Origin: Thioalkalivibrio paradoxus ARh 1
Lineage (GTDB): Bacteria > Pseudomonadota > Gammaproteobacteria > Ectothiorhodospirales > Ectothiorhodospiraceae
Reading direction: 5' to 3'
Length of the DNA stretch: 64,000 bases
NCBI RefSeq assembly: GCF_000227685.2
Contig: NZ_CP007029.1
Coordinates: 62,001-126,000 of the forward strand
Shown: in pieces, positions 45,371 through 54,005 of the stretch
Layout of the letters: each line of letters starts with the position of its first letter
Numbering within the stretch: the stretch's first letter is position 1
Notes under the pieces: generated by a model
The model's input: the letters and a program-made list of their open reading frames with translations, nothing else
Told to the model about the DNA's origin: nothing
Database searches by the model: none
Program-made: the position numbers and the translations under genes

Positions 45371-46830
45371 CAGCCGGTACCCAGCAGTGCGCCGGCCCGC
45401 AGCCAGTGCAGCGGCAGATGCGCGGTCAGACCGATCAGGATCGCGCTGGCCGCCAGGATCATCGCGGCGACGTCCATCGTCAGCGGCGGCGGGACCGAGC
45501 GGTCGATCTGCGGCCCTTCACGGAACGACATGCGGAACACCTTGAAGATGTAGGCCGCGCTCAGCAGTCCACCGAGGAACAGCACGATCAGCCACCACCA
45601 CTGGCCGCTGAGGATCGCGCTGTGCAGCAGCAGCCACTTGCCGGTGAAGCCGCCGCTGGGCGGCAGGCCCATCAGGCTGACGCCGGCCAGCCCGAAGCTG
45701 AACAGCGACAGCGGCCGGAAGCGGCTGATCCCGACCAGGTGGCCGATCTGCGCACTGCCCACTGCGAGGATCAGGTTGCCGGCACTGAGGAACAGCGCGG
45801 CCTTGGCCAGCGCGTGCGCGATCAGCATCATCAAGGTGCCGTCCCAGGCCAGCCGAGCCGCCTCGGGGCCGGTGCCGGTGACCAGCGGGAAGAACAGGAA
45901 CAGGTAGCCGATCTGGGCCACGGTCGAGTAGGCGACGAGTTGCTTGAGCTGGTGCTGGCGCCAGGCCATCCAGCCGCCGTAGAACACCGCGCCGGCGCCG
46001 AGTACCCCGAGCAGCTGGGCGGTGAACAGCGGCGTGACCTCGGGTCCGAGCACCAGCCACAGGCGTAGCAGGATGTAGAACGAGCCCTTGACCACCAGCG
46101 CCGAGAGCAGCGCACTGACCGGGGTCAGCGCGCCCCCGTGCGCGGGCGGCAGCCAGGCGTGTAGCGGAAACAGCGCGGTCTTCAGCAGCAGGCCGAGGAT
46201 GATCAGCGCCAGCGCGACCTGGGTGGTGGGATTGTCGGCGGCCGCCTGTTGCAGCCCGGCCATCGAAAGCGTGCCGTAGGCGCCGTAGAGCAACGCGACG
46301 CCGAGCAGATAGGCCAGCGAACCGAGCAGTGCCGCGAGCAGGTAGCGCATCGCGGCCGCGAGTGCCTGCGGAGTGGCCCGCAACGCGACCATCCCGACCG
46401 CGGCGAGTCCCATCACCTCCAGCCCGACGTAGAGGTTGAAGATGTCCTCGGCCAGCCAGATGCCGTTCATCCCGGCCCACAGGAACCAGAACAGCGGCCA
46501 GAAGAAGCTTGCGGAGGCCGGATAGTCGCGCAGGTAGGACCGTGCATAAACCGCGCAGAGGACCGCGATCAGCGTCGTCATCACGACCATGCCCGCGGCG
46601 AGCCCGTCGAGGTTCAGGTTGATCCCGAGCGGAGCAGGCCAGTCGCCGAGCCGGTAGACCCCGGGACCCGACCACACGAGATCCAGGAAAACTGCGCCGG
46701 TCACGACCACAAGCAGCGGCAGCCCGGCCAGCGACAGCCGCGGTCGCCACGCCGGTGTCGCCAGCACGGTCAGGATGCCGAGCGCCAGCGGCAGCGCGAA
46801 CAGCAGCGGCACGGACCACAGCCCGATCAC
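45370..46830 (-). CDS. Mrp-type monovalent cation/H+ antiporter, MrpD/NuoN-like subunit (first copy)
   Basis: The 486-aa product has ~14 hydrophobic helices: NLDGLAAGMVVMTTLIAVLC, GLLLKTALFPLHAWLPPAHG, LSALVVKGSFYIL, VAYSTVAQIGYLFLF and HALAKAALFLSAG carry the conserved Glu/Lys/His positions. It starts in a 4-base overlap with mrpC. In Mrp complexes the D subunit forms a proton channel. The order C-D-D' is seen in operons lacking a single full-length MrpA. Confidence 0.88.
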   Translation of the reverse strand: MIGLWSVPLLFALPLALGILTVLATPAWRPRLSLAGLPLLVVVTGAVFLDLVWSGPGVYRLGDWPAPLGINLNLDGLAAGMVVMTTLIAVLCAVYARSYLRDYPASASFFWPLFWFLWAGMNGIWLAEDIFNLYVGLEVMGLAAVGMVALRATPQALAAAMRYLLAALLGSLAYLLGVALLYGAYGTLSMAGLQQAAADNPTTQVALALIILGLLLKTALFPLHAWLPPAHGGALTPVSALLSALVVKGSFYILLRLWLVLGPEVTPLFTAQLLGVLGAGAVFYGGWMAWRQHQLKQLVAYSTVAQIGYLFLFFPLVTGTGPEAARLAWDGTLMMLIAHALAKAALFLSAGNLILAVGSAQIGHLVGISRFRPLSLFSFGLAGVSLMGLPPSGGFTGKWLLLHSAILSGQWWWLIVLFLGGLLSAAYIFKVFRMSFREGPQIDRSVPPPLTMDVAAMILAASAILIGLTAHLPLHWLRAGALLGTG

Positions 46831-47123
46831 GTGTCCTCCGGCAGGTCGGTGCGCCCGCTGGCCCGGTACCAGCGCCGGAACACGACCAGCGCCAGCGCGG
46901 TCGACGCGACCGCGACCACGATGCCGGTGATCACCATCGCGTGCGGTACCGGGTCGACGCCGCGGCCGTCCTGGGCCAGGCCGACCAGCACCAGGAAGCT
47001 GCCGCTGCCCATGATGTTGAACGCCAGCAGCCGCCGCAGCAGGTGCCGGTGCATGATGAAGCCGAACAGCCCGAGCCCGAACAGCAGCACACCGGACCAG
47101 GCGAACGCCAGCGCTCCGCTCAC
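46827..47123 (-). CDS. mrpC: Mrp antiporter subunit C (NuoK-like)
   Basis: The 98-aa product has three hydrophobic helices, with FGLGLFGFIMHRHLLRRLLAFNIMGSG-type content and DPVPHAMVITGIVVAVASTA, the MnhC/NuoK signature (conserved Glu is absent; Asp/His occur). GTG 47123 overlaps the upstream stop (GTGA). It is co-translated with mrpB and mrpD. Confidence 0.9.
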   Translation of the reverse strand: MSGALAFAWSGVLLFGLGLFGFIMHRHLLRRLLAFNIMGSGSFLVLVGLAQDGRGVDPVPHAMVITGIVVAVASTALALVVFRRWYRASGRTDLPEDT

Positions 47124-47821
47124 GGTCGCGCCTCCCGGTCGCTGCGCGCGTCGTCGGGGTCGTCGGCGTACGGCGGGGTCAGCCGGAACAGGCTGATCAG
47201 GGTCAGGCCGATCGACAGCGTCAGCGTGAGTTCGATCGTCAGGATCAGCGTGCCCGCATATTCGGGCGGGTACGCTAGGAACGGCACGCCCGGGGCCATC
47301 ACCAGCACGCCGATGCCCAGGAAGGTGAGCAGCCCCAGCGCCAGTCCGGTGCGCATCAGCGCGGCGTTGTCCAGCCAGGCGGTGGTCACGCCCGCCAGAC
47401 GCAGCAGCACGCCGGCGGCGGCGAGCACCGAGCCGGCCTGGAACGCGCCTCCCGGCTGGTAGGAGCCGGCCCAGAGCAGGAAGCCGGCGACCACCAGGAT
47501 CAGCGGCAGCAGCCAGGCCATCACCGCGCGCAGCAGCGGGTTTTCCAGACCCATCGCTTCGGGGCGGTCCGGCTGCGCTTCGCGCAGCGCCAGGGCGACG
47601 ACCACCGCCAGCAGCAGCACCGCGATCTCGAGCAGCGTGTCGTAGCTGCGGAAGTTCAGCAGCACCGCGGTGACGGCATGTTCGACCCCGCTGTCGGGCA
47701 TTGCCCCGGCGACGCGTTCGGGGAGATTCTCGGCCGGCTGCGGGCGCTCGAGCACTGCCCAGCCCAGGGCCAGCGTGACCCCGAGGCACAGCAGCCCCGC
47801 CAGCCCCGCGCGCAGGCTCAC
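47120..47821 (-). CDS. mrpB: MnhB/MrpB-domain subunit, with N-terminal helix and MrpA-like tail
   Basis: The 233-aa product has RSYDTLLEIAVLLLAVVVAL (MrpA C-terminal/MbhE-like part), followed by the MnhB domain LLLPLILVVAGFLLWAGSYQPGGAFQ with the signature GSYQPGGAFQAG. This joins a segment normally at the end of MrpA to MrpB. The GTG start at 47821 overlaps the upstream DUF4040 gene (GTGA). It belongs to the cation-translocating membrane module. Confidence 0.85.
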   Translation of the reverse strand: MSLRAGLAGLLCLGVTLALGWAVLERPQPAENLPERVAGAMPDSGVEHAVTAVLLNFRSYDTLLEIAVLLLAVVVALALREAQPDRPEAMGLENPLLRAVMAWLLPLILVVAGFLLWAGSYQPGGAFQAGSVLAAAGVLLRLAGVTTAWLDNAALMRTGLALGLLTFLGIGVLVMAPGVPFLAYPPEYAGTLILTIELTLTLSIGLTLISLFRLTPPYADDPDDARSDREARP

Positions 47822-48087
47822 GACCGTTCGTCCGTCGGGTCGGCGCGGCTGCCGAACGGGCGGCGCAGATAGCCCAGCGTATCGAGCAGCAGCACCCCGG
47901 TCAGGCCGGCGCCGATCGCGGCCTCGGCCAGCGCGATGTCGGGCGCCTGCAGGCGCACCCAGGCCAGTGCCATCAGCAGCCCGAACACGATGAACATGAT
48001 CACGCCGCGGAACAGGTCGCGCGCGGTCAGCGACAACGCAGCGGTGGCGACCAGCGTGATTCCGAGCAACAGATCGAGCCAGGGCAT
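47818..48087 (-). CDS. DUF4040 / MnhB N-terminal-like subunit of the Mrp operon
   Basis: The 89-aa product has three hydrophobic helices: MPWLDLLLGITLVATAALSL, DLFRGVIMFIVFGLLMALAW and RLQAPDIALAEAAIGAGLTG. LQAPDIALAEAAIGAG is the conserved DUF4040 motif, which in canonical Mrp is part of the long MrpA subunit (NuoJ-like). Here it is a separate gene, overlapping its neighbours by 1-4 bases. Confidence 0.87.
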   Translation of the reverse strand: MPWLDLLLGITLVATAALSLTARDLFRGVIMFIVFGLLMALAWVRLQAPDIALAEAAIGAGLTGVLLLDTLGYLRRPFGSRADPTDERS

Positions 48088-48404
48088 CAGGCGTCCTCCC
48101 GGTGTTGTGCCTTCCACGGCCGAACGCCGCGCCGGCGTGCCGCGCGCGCCACAAGGTAGCCGGCGGTGGCGCTGGCGACCAGCGCCAGGCCCCAGATCAG
48201 CAGCAGCTTGAGTGCCACCGGCAGCGAGTCCGCGCCCAGCAGCAGCCCGAACACGATCAGGCCGAGGCCGAGGTTGTCGGCCTTCGTGAGCGCATGCACG
48301 CGCGTGTAGACGTCGGGAAAGCGCAGGATGCCGACGGTGCCGACCAGGAAGAAACCCACGCCCGCGATCAGCAGGATCGCCCGCAGCAGTTCGACCAGGA
48401 TCAT
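48087..48404 (-). CDS. mrpG: Mrp antiporter subunit G
   Basis: The 105-aa product has three helices and the MnhG motif GTVGILRFPDVYTRVHALTK (with the following AKADNLG-like segment). MrpG is a small essential subunit of Na+/H+ exchange complexes. It overlaps mrpF upstream (4 bases) and the DUF4040 gene downstream. Confidence 0.93.
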   Translation of the reverse strand: MILVELLRAILLIAGVGFFLVGTVGILRFPDVYTRVHALTKADNLGLGLIVFGLLLGADSLPVALKLLLIWGLALVASATAGYLVARAARRRGVRPWKAQHREDA

Positions 48405-48685
48405 CGCCGATCCTCCGGGTCGTGTTCCGAGCCCTTGCGCCAGACACGGGCGACGAAGGCCAGCACGGCCATCACGGCCAGCAGCGCCAGGACCAGCGCG
48501 ACGTCGCGCAGCGCAGGGTCGTCCTGCAGTTCAGCGAGCACCAGCAGCAGTCCGACGCCGGTGGTGCCGAAGAGCTGCGCGGCGAGCATGCGGTCGGCGA
48601 TCGTCGGGCCGCGCCAGATGCGCACCAGCCCCAGCACCAGCGTCAGCAGCAGCAGGATGGCAACCGTTTCCAGCAGCCAGGTCAT
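48401..48685 (-). CDS. mrpF: Mrp antiporter subunit F
   Basis: The 94-aa product has three helices; VRIWRGPTIADRMLAAQLFG is the MrpF signature, followed by LAELQDDPALRDVALVLALL. It overlaps mrpE by 4 bases and mrpG by 4. ATG 48685 gives MTWLLETVAILLL, the family start. Confidence 0.93.
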   Translation of the reverse strand: MTWLLETVAILLLLTLVLGLVRIWRGPTIADRMLAAQLFGTTGVGLLLVLAELQDDPALRDVALVLALLAVMAVLAFVARVWRKGSEHDPEDRR

Positions 48686-49215
48686 CGCGGATCCAGGCGT
48701 TCCAGTGTGTCCAAGCCGAGGCCGTACAGGCGCGCGATCTGGCATTCGGTCTCGCGCACGCTGCCGGCGACATCGAGCCGGGAATCGAGACAGTGGACCT
48801 CCAGCACGCGCTGCTGATGCAGACGCACGCTGAGCGTTCCAGGCAACAGGCTGATGGTGAGCATCAGCCACCAGGTCGGTGCGCCCGCGGGCAGCGCCAG
48901 CGGCAAGTGCAGGATCTCGGGCTGCAACGGAAGCTTCGGGTCCAGGGTCCGGCGGGCGACATCCCAGCCGGCAAGCAGCGACTGCCACAGGAAGAATGCC
49001 GCGAAACCGGGGAAACGCAGCACCCGCATCCGGTATCTCGCGGGCGGGGTGAGCCAGAGGCTCAGAGCGGCGGCGGCGAGCGCCAGCGGGACGCCGAACC
49101 ACCAGTCGCTGCCGCTGCCTGTCAGGATCCACCAGATCGCCAGCAGGAGGCCGACGCGCAACAGGAAGGCGTTGATCCGGCTGAGGCGGCCCACCCCTTG
49201 GCTGTGCTCGGCCAT
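48682..49215 (-). CDS. mrpE: Mrp antiporter subunit E
   Basis: The 177-aa product has two N-terminal helices (LLRVGLLLAIWWILTGSGSD), the SLLAGWDVARRTLDPKLPL motif and the soluble MnhE domain with MLTISLLPGTLSVRLHQQRV and LEVHCLD. It is the first gene of the operon mrpE-F-G-DUF4040-B-C-D-D'-NuoL-like. ATG 49215 starts at the family N-terminus. Mrp complexes exchange Na+ or K+ for H+, important for alkali or salt tolerance. Confidence 0.92.
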   Translation of the reverse strand: MAEHSQGVGRLSRINAFLLRVGLLLAIWWILTGSGSDWWFGVPLALAAAALSLWLTPPARYRMRVLRFPGFAAFFLWQSLLAGWDVARRTLDPKLPLQPEILHLPLALPAGAPTWWLMLTISLLPGTLSVRLHQQRVLEVHCLDSRLDVAGSVRETECQIARLYGLGLDTLERLDPR

Positions 49216-49417
49216 TGCGCTCCATCGTCCCCTGGGTACGCGCGCATTATCCACCAACAGCGAACCCCGTGCAGCCCGGCCGGGGCGTCGGGCATGCCCG
49301 CCGTGGCGTTTCCTTGTGCCGGCCACCTGCCCGCCGCCGGGCCGCTTGTGGATAATGCTCCGGACACCGGTCCCATCGTCTCCGCTGTCGAGAACCCCAT
49401 CCCTCCAGGAGTGCATC

Positions 49418-50749
49418 ATGCGTACTGCGATCATCGGCGCCGGCATCAGCGGCCTGACCACGGCCTTCTACCTCCTTCGGCAGCGGCCGGACCGGGAGGT
49501 CCATGTGTTCGATGCGGCAGCGATCCCGGGCGGAACGATGCGCACGGTCACGCTGGACGGGTTTCACTTCGAGGCCGGCGGCAACGGCTTTCTGACCAAC
49601 AAGCCCGACAGCATGCAACTGGCCAGCGACGCCGGGGCGCAGGATCTGCTGATGCCGAGTTCCGACCTGGCCCGCAAGCGCTACATCTTCACCGATCGGC
49701 TGCACCGGCTGCCGGAATCCCCGGGGCTGTTCCTGCGCTCGAAACTGATCGGATTCGGCGCCAAGCTCCGCGTGGCCGGCGAGATCTTCGTGCCGCCCCG
49801 GCGCCGCGGCGGCGAGGAGACCCTGCAGGAATTCGGCTATCGGCGCGTGGGCAAGGGCTTCACCGACGTGTTCCTGGATGCGATGACCGCCGGCATCTAC
49901 GCGACCACCCCGGATCGCGTTTCGGTCAACGCGGCCTTCCCGCTGGTCGTGCGCCTCGAACAGGAACACGGTGGACTGTTCCGCGGCATGCTGGCGCGGC
50001 GCAAGAAGCAGGCCGGCCCCGGGGGAATCCTGATGAGCTTCAAGGGCGGGGTCGGGACGTTCGTCGAGCACCTGCGGTCGCAGACTCCAGCGCAGTGGCA
50101 CCTCGGCGTGCCGGTGACCGAGGTCGTGCGCGCGACCTCCGGCTATCGGGTGCGTGCCGGCGACTTCGAGGAAGGCTTCGACCAGGTCGTGGTGAGCACT
50201 CCGTCGCACGTGGCTGCCGCGGTTCTGCGGCGGCTGGATCCCGATCTTTCCGCCGGCCTCGCCGCGATCGAGTATTCGCCGGTGGCGGTCGTCGGTTTCG
50301 GCTGGAAGGAGCTCGGCCACCCGCTCGACGGATTCGGCCTGTTGACGACCACCCGAGCGGGACTGCCAGTGCTTGGAGTGCTCTGGGACAGCAGCATCTT
50401 CCCGGACCGTGCCCCCGACGGGGCCAAGAGCGTGCGCGTGATGATCGGCGGCCAGCGCAATCCGGAACTGGTGGACCAGGACGACGCGGGTCTGATCGCG
50501 ACCGCGCGGGACGGGCTGCGCCTGACGATGGGCGTTGACCGTGAGCCGGACGTGACCTTCGTGCAGCGCTGGACCCGCGGCATCCCCTCCTACCGGATCG
50601 GCCACATCGCGGCGGTGGACGCGCTGTTCCAGCAGCTCGACCGCTATCCCGGGCTGCATCTGGGCGGCAACGCCTACCGCGGGATCGCGATGAACGACTG
50701 CGTACGCAATGGCCGCGAACTCGCCGAGCGTCTCGCTGCTGCCGAATAG
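49418..50749 (+). CDS. Protoporphyrinogen oxidase-like FAD-dependent oxidoreductase
   Basis: The 443-aa product starts MRTAIIGAGISGLTTAFYLL (FAD-binding GxGxxG) and has FEAGGNGFLTN, a PPOX-type membrane-associated middle region, VVVSTPSHVAAAVLRRL and the C-terminal GNAYRGIAMNDCVRNG, which is the HemY-like end that binds FAD. HemY oxidises protoporphyrinogen IX (or coproporphyrinogen III) in haem synthesis. CAGGAG precedes the ATG. It stands alone; an alternative is a related amine/phytoene oxidoreductase of the same fold. Confidence 0.86.
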   Translation: MRTAIIGAGISGLTTAFYLLRQRPDREVHVFDAAAIPGGTMRTVTLDGFHFEAGGNGFLTNKPDSMQLASDAGAQDLLMPSSDLARKRYIFTDRLHRLPESPGLFLRSKLIGFGAKLRVAGEIFVPPRRRGGEETLQEFGYRRVGKGFTDVFLDAMTAGIYATTPDRVSVNAAFPLVVRLEQEHGGLFRGMLARRKKQAGPGGILMSFKGGVGTFVEHLRSQTPAQWHLGVPVTEVVRATSGYRVRAGDFEEGFDQVVVSTPSHVAAAVLRRLDPDLSAGLAAIEYSPVAVVGFGWKELGHPLDGFGLLTTTRAGLPVLGVLWDSSIFPDRAPDGAKSVRVMIGGQRNPELVDQDDAGLIATARDGLRLTMGVDREPDVTFVQRWTRGIPSYRIGHIAAVDALFQQLDRYPGLHLGGNAYRGIAMNDCVRNGRELAERLAAAE

Positions 50750-50815
50750 GTGGCCCACGAGCGAGGCTTCGACCCTCTCCCGCCTGCGGGAGAGGGGGAT
50801 GCGGATCGCGCCGAG

Positions 50816-51631
50816 TCAGCGCTGGCAGGTGGGGCAGTAGCTGCTCGCGCGGTTGCCGATGCGGCGGCTGCGGATCGGGGTCCCGCAGGAAACGCAGGGC
50901 AGGCCTTCGCGGCCGTACACGCGCAGGCGTTGCCGGAAGTAGCCGTGGGTCCCGTCCTCGCGCACGAAATCCCGCAATGTCGTGCCGCCCTCTGCGATGG
51001 CCTCGGCGAGCACGGTGCGAATGCTGGTGGCGAGCGCGCGGCAGTGGGCTCGGGATAGCCGACCTGCCGCCCGCCCCGGACGGATGCCGGCGAGAAACAA
51101 TGCCTCGCTGGCGTAGATGTTGCCCACGCCGACGACCACCTGCTGGTCCATGATGAAGGCTTTCACCGGCGCGCGGCGCCCGCGGCTCAAGCAATGGAGG
51201 TAGTCGCCATCGAACTCATCGCCGAGCGGTTCCGGACCCAGCCCCGCAAGAAGCGGGTGGTGTTGCGGCGGATCCGGTAGCGGCAGGCAGCAGCCGAAGC
51301 GGCGAGGGTCGTGCAGCCGGACCTCGAAGCCATCGTCAAGCCGGAAGATCAGGTGGTCGTGCGGCCGTAGCGGCGTATCGGCCGCACAGCGGCGCAGGCT
51401 TCCGGACATGCCGAGGTGCAGCAGCACGCCGGGGCCGTCGGTTCCGAGCAGGAGGTATTTCGCGCGCCGGTCGAGCCTCCGCACCTGCCCCCCCGAAAGC
51501 AGCTTCGCAAGGTCTGGCGGCACCGGCCAGCGCAACCGCGGCTCCCGCACGATCAGTTGCTGGATCCGGCGTCCCTGCAGGTGGGGTTCGAGGCCGCTGC
51601 GGGTCGTCTCGACCTCAGGGAGTTCGGGCAT
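50816..51631 (-). CDS. mutM: Formamidopyrimidine-DNA glycosylase
   Basis: The 271-aa product begins MPELPEVETT, with Pro2 as the catalytic nucleophile and Glu3, has the H2TH region (VVVGVGNIYASEALFLAGI) and ends in a zinc finger (CVSCGTPIRSRRIGNRASSY then CPTC). It removes oxidised purines such as 8-oxoguanine and nicks the strand. The start overlaps the end of the chorismatase-like gene by 17 bases. Confidence 0.96.
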   Translation of the reverse strand: MPELPEVETTRSGLEPHLQGRRIQQLIVREPRLRWPVPPDLAKLLSGGQVRRLDRRAKYLLLGTDGPGVLLHLGMSGSLRRCAADTPLRPHDHLIFRLDDGFEVRLHDPRRFGCCLPLPDPPQHHPLLAGLGPEPLGDEFDGDYLHCLSRGRRAPVKAFIMDQQVVVGVGNIYASEALFLAGIRPGRAAGRLSRAHCRALATSIRTVLAEAIAEGGTTLRDFVREDGTHGYFRQRLRVYGREGLPCVSCGTPIRSRRIGNRASSYCPTCQR

Positions 51632-52577
51632 GGACGCCTTCGATCTCGACCAGCAATTCCCGACGGCAGACGTCGCCCTGCACCCATTGCAGCTGCGGGA
51701 GCCGCGGGTAGTGTTCGGCAAGCACGCGTGCTACCGCGGGCCGGTCTTCCGGGCGCCGCAGGTACACGCGCAGCCAGGCCGGGGGCGGGATGTCGGAACC
51801 GGCTGCGGCATGCAGCGCATCGAGGTTCGCGAGAATCTCCCGGGCCTGGGCCGGGCAGTCGCCGGCATGGCGGCTTTCGTGGCCGGTAATGCTTGCGGTG
51901 CCGGACAGCAATAGCTGCGGGCCGTCGGCAGTTTCGATCCGGGTCGCGCGGGCGAACGCCGGACTCTCCGGGCTGTATTGCTCGGGATAGTGGTAGGCGC
52001 TGACCTGACGCGGGTTTTCCACGGCCACGCCGGGTTCGCGCGCAGCGATCAGATAGACGAACAGGCCCGGTGCGCCGGTGCCGATCGCGGTCGCCGCGGG
52101 CATGTGTTTTTCGGCGATCTCGAGTTCCGCGAGCGAGCGCGCACGGCCGATGCAGAACGACTGGTAGCGTTCCAGCCCGCGTTCGTCGCCGTGGATCCGG
52201 CTGAAGAAATTCCAGATTCGGACAGCGTGCGGGAAGCCGCGCTCACGGATCGCCCGGAACAGGTCCCGGTAGGCGTCCCGAGTGTTGGCCTCCAGCGGGT
52301 CGTCGGGCCGGTGCCAGGCTGCGAACAGTACCCGGTCGTGTTCGACCAGGTGAATCGCGCCGGTGTGCGCTGCGCGGCCGGGACCGTGCGCGCTCCATTC
52401 CTCGATCCTGGTGTCCCCGGCGAGGGAATGCAGCCCTGGCGAGATCGTCAGGCAGTGGCTCGCAAGCAGGACACCGGGCGGATGGTCGGTGCGCAGGTGC
52501 AGGCAGGCGTTCTGTGCGGCCTCGGCGGCAACGGCGACGTCCGTGTCCAGCAGGCGGCTCCTCAACGGTAGTTTCAT
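51615..52577 (-). CDS. Chorismatase-family protein (XanB2/FkbO/Hyg5-like)
   Basis: The 320-aa product shows the two-domain YjgF-like chorismatase pattern. Features are IWNFFSRIHGDERGLERYQS, then YHYPEQYSPESPAFARATRI and LLLSGTASITGHESRHAGD. These align with XanB2/FkbO-type enzymes, which split chorismate into pyruvate and 3- or 4-hydroxybenzoate, or a dihydroxycyclohexadienecarboxylate. The exact product cannot be read. It could supply 4-hydroxybenzoate for ubiquinone or 3-hydroxybenzoate for an aryl-polyene pigment. It overlaps mutM by 17 bases. Confidence 0.78.
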   Translation of the reverse strand: MKLPLRSRLLDTDVAVAAEAAQNACLHLRTDHPPGVLLASHCLTISPGLHSLAGDTRIEEWSAHGPGRAAHTGAIHLVEHDRVLFAAWHRPDDPLEANTRDAYRDLFRAIRERGFPHAVRIWNFFSRIHGDERGLERYQSFCIGRARSLAELEIAEKHMPAATAIGTGAPGLFVYLIAAREPGVAVENPRQVSAYHYPEQYSPESPAFARATRIETADGPQLLLSGTASITGHESRHAGDCPAQAREILANLDALHAAAGSDIPPPAWLRVYLRRPEDRPAVARVLAEHYPRLPQLQWVQGDVCRRELLVEIEGVHARTP

Positions 52578-52868
52578 GGTTAAATCCCGGGAGTCACGGC
52601 CGGCGCGGGAAAGCCAGGGGGCGTTTCATCCCTGTCCAGGCAAGCCTGTCGTTCATATCGTTGCGCCAAATTGGTTTACGCCGGCCAGCGGGCTTGCGGT
52701 GGGCCGAAGCGCCAATGCATGTCCTCTCGCGCGGCCTGGGTGTGTATCGGGTCAGCCTTGCGGCTGTCGGCGAAGACCGCAATTATCACCCCGATCCATG
52801 CTGTAGCCCAGAGTTGTTGCCTACAGCGTCCGCGATGGCGGTAAGCCGGTTCATGCAACGCTGGGGTT
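52578..52868. other. Intergenic upstream of the chorismatase-like gene
   Basis: About 290 bases without a supported gene before the first of two repeat copies. It should contain the promoter of the minus-strand chorismatase-mutM pair. No clear -35/-10 was assigned. Confidence 0.4.
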
Positions 52869-52989
52869 GACTGTCAGCGCGGGCGGCCACCCGCGATGGT
52901 GAAAGAGGCGTAGGGCGGAAACGGCCGAAGGCCGTCATCCGCCATTCCCACGCCGGGGTTTGCGCAGATGCGGGGGGCGATCCGAACGC
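52869..52989. repeat. Interspersed GTAGGGCGG palindromic element, truncated copy
   Basis: The left half is present (CTGTCAGCGCGGGCGG..., GTAGGGCGGAAACGGCCGAA, GTCATCCGCC), but the right half with GGCGGATGACG is missing. A full copy follows immediately at 52990. Confidence 0.75.
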
Positions 52990-53188
52990 CTGTCATGGCC
53001 AGCGGCCACCCCGAGGATGAGCGAGGCGTAGGCGTAGGGCGGAAAAGGCCGAAGGCCGTCATCCGCCAGCTGGCGCCCGGATTGCCGCGGGCGCCTGGGC
53101 ACTGCGAACGCCGTACGGCGGATGACGCTGCGCTTTTCCGCCCTACGGGTCGCCCGAAACACGAGATAGGCCGTGACTTTCACGCTAA
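52990..53188. repeat. Interspersed GTAGGGCGG palindromic element, full copy
   Basis: CTGTCATGGCCAGCGGCC... to GTAGGGCGGAAAAGGCCGAA, GTCATCCGCC, GGCGGATGACGCTGCGC, TTTTCCGCCCTAC and the end GGCCGTGACTTTCACGCTAA. It abuts the truncated copy at 52869, giving a second tandem arrangement in the window. Confidence 0.82.
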
Positions 53189-53332
53189 CTGGCAGGGGAT
53201 GCCGGCAGCGGGGGTGCGCGGTTCCGGCGCGGGCCGCTCGCTCGGGGCGAGCACCCGATGCACCCGTACCCCGGTGGCGGGCCCAGCTGCGTCGGCCTGT
53301 GCGGCGCGGCCGCGGAGTGCTGCGGAGACGAC

Positions 53333-53356
53333 AAGGCCCGGACTGAGCCGGGCCTT
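53333..53356 (-). terminator. Terminator-like hairpin after rpmG
   Basis: AAGGCCCGG and CCGGGCCTT form a 9-bp perfect stem with a 6-base loop, about 27 bases after the rpmG stop on the minus strand. The bases after the stem (GTCGTC) are not T-rich, but the stem itself ends in TT. Confidence 0.6.
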
Positions 53357-53382
53357 GTCTGCAGGACCGCTGCCAACCCCGC

Positions 53383-53550
53383 TTACTTGATCTTGCCTTC
53401 CTTGTACATCACGTGCTTGCGGACGACGGGATCGAACTTCTTGATCTGCATCTTTTCTGGCATGTTCCGCTTGTTCTTGGTCGTGGTGTAGAAATGTCCG
53501 GTGCCGGCACTGGAGATCAGCCGGATCTTGTCACGTACGCCTTTGGCCAT
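53383..53550 (-). CDS. rpmG: 50S ribosomal protein L33
   Basis: The 55-aa product reads [20 protein letters not shown], then [20 protein letters not shown] and [15 protein letters not shown]. It lacks the two CxxC pairs, so it is the zinc-independent form. It lies 13 bases after rpmB, the standard rpmB-rpmG order. Confidence 0.97.
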   Translation of the reverse strand: MAKGVRDKIRLISSAGTGHFYTTTKNKRNMPEKMQIKKFDPVVRKHVMYKEGKIK

Positions 53551-53563
53551 GTCGTTGCCCTCC

Positions 53564-53800
53564 TCAGACCTTTTCGCCGCGCGCGCGCAGTTCGGCCAGC
53601 ACGGAGTCGATGCCGCGCTTGTCGATCACGCGCATCCCCTTGCTGCTCAGGCGCAGACGCACAAAGCGGTTCTCGCTTTCGACCCAGAAGCGGTGGGTGT
53701 GCAGATTCGGCAGAAAGCGCCGACGGGTCTTGTTGTGGGCGTGGGAAACATTGTTCCCCGTGATCGGGCGCTTGCCCGTCACCTGGCAGACTCGGGCCAT
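53564..53800 (-). CDS. rpmB: 50S ribosomal protein L28
   Basis: The 78-aa product begins [20 protein letters not shown] and has [18 protein letters not shown]-type content, the L28 signature. The ATG at 53800 is preceded by TGGAG. The longer open frame to 53968 does not resemble the family. Confidence 0.97.
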   Translation of the reverse strand: MARVCQVTGKRPITGNNVSHAHNKTRRRFLPNLHTHRFWVESENRFVRLRLSSKGMRVIDKRGIDSVLAELRARGEKV

Positions 53801-54005
53801 GATCGGAAACTCCAGGAAAGGGTTCGGCCTTGACGAAAGGCGGTGAACGTTAGCAGATGCGCCCGCGCTGCGCAAGCCGTTCGTCCGGCCGGCGCGGGCG
53901 TGGGGAAAAGGCAAGCGCACCATGGCTGGGCTGAAGCATTGGCACGCTCCCACCCCGCTACCGTTCATGACGGAGGGGGTTCGATGACTCCCTGCTTGCG
54001 GGGGG

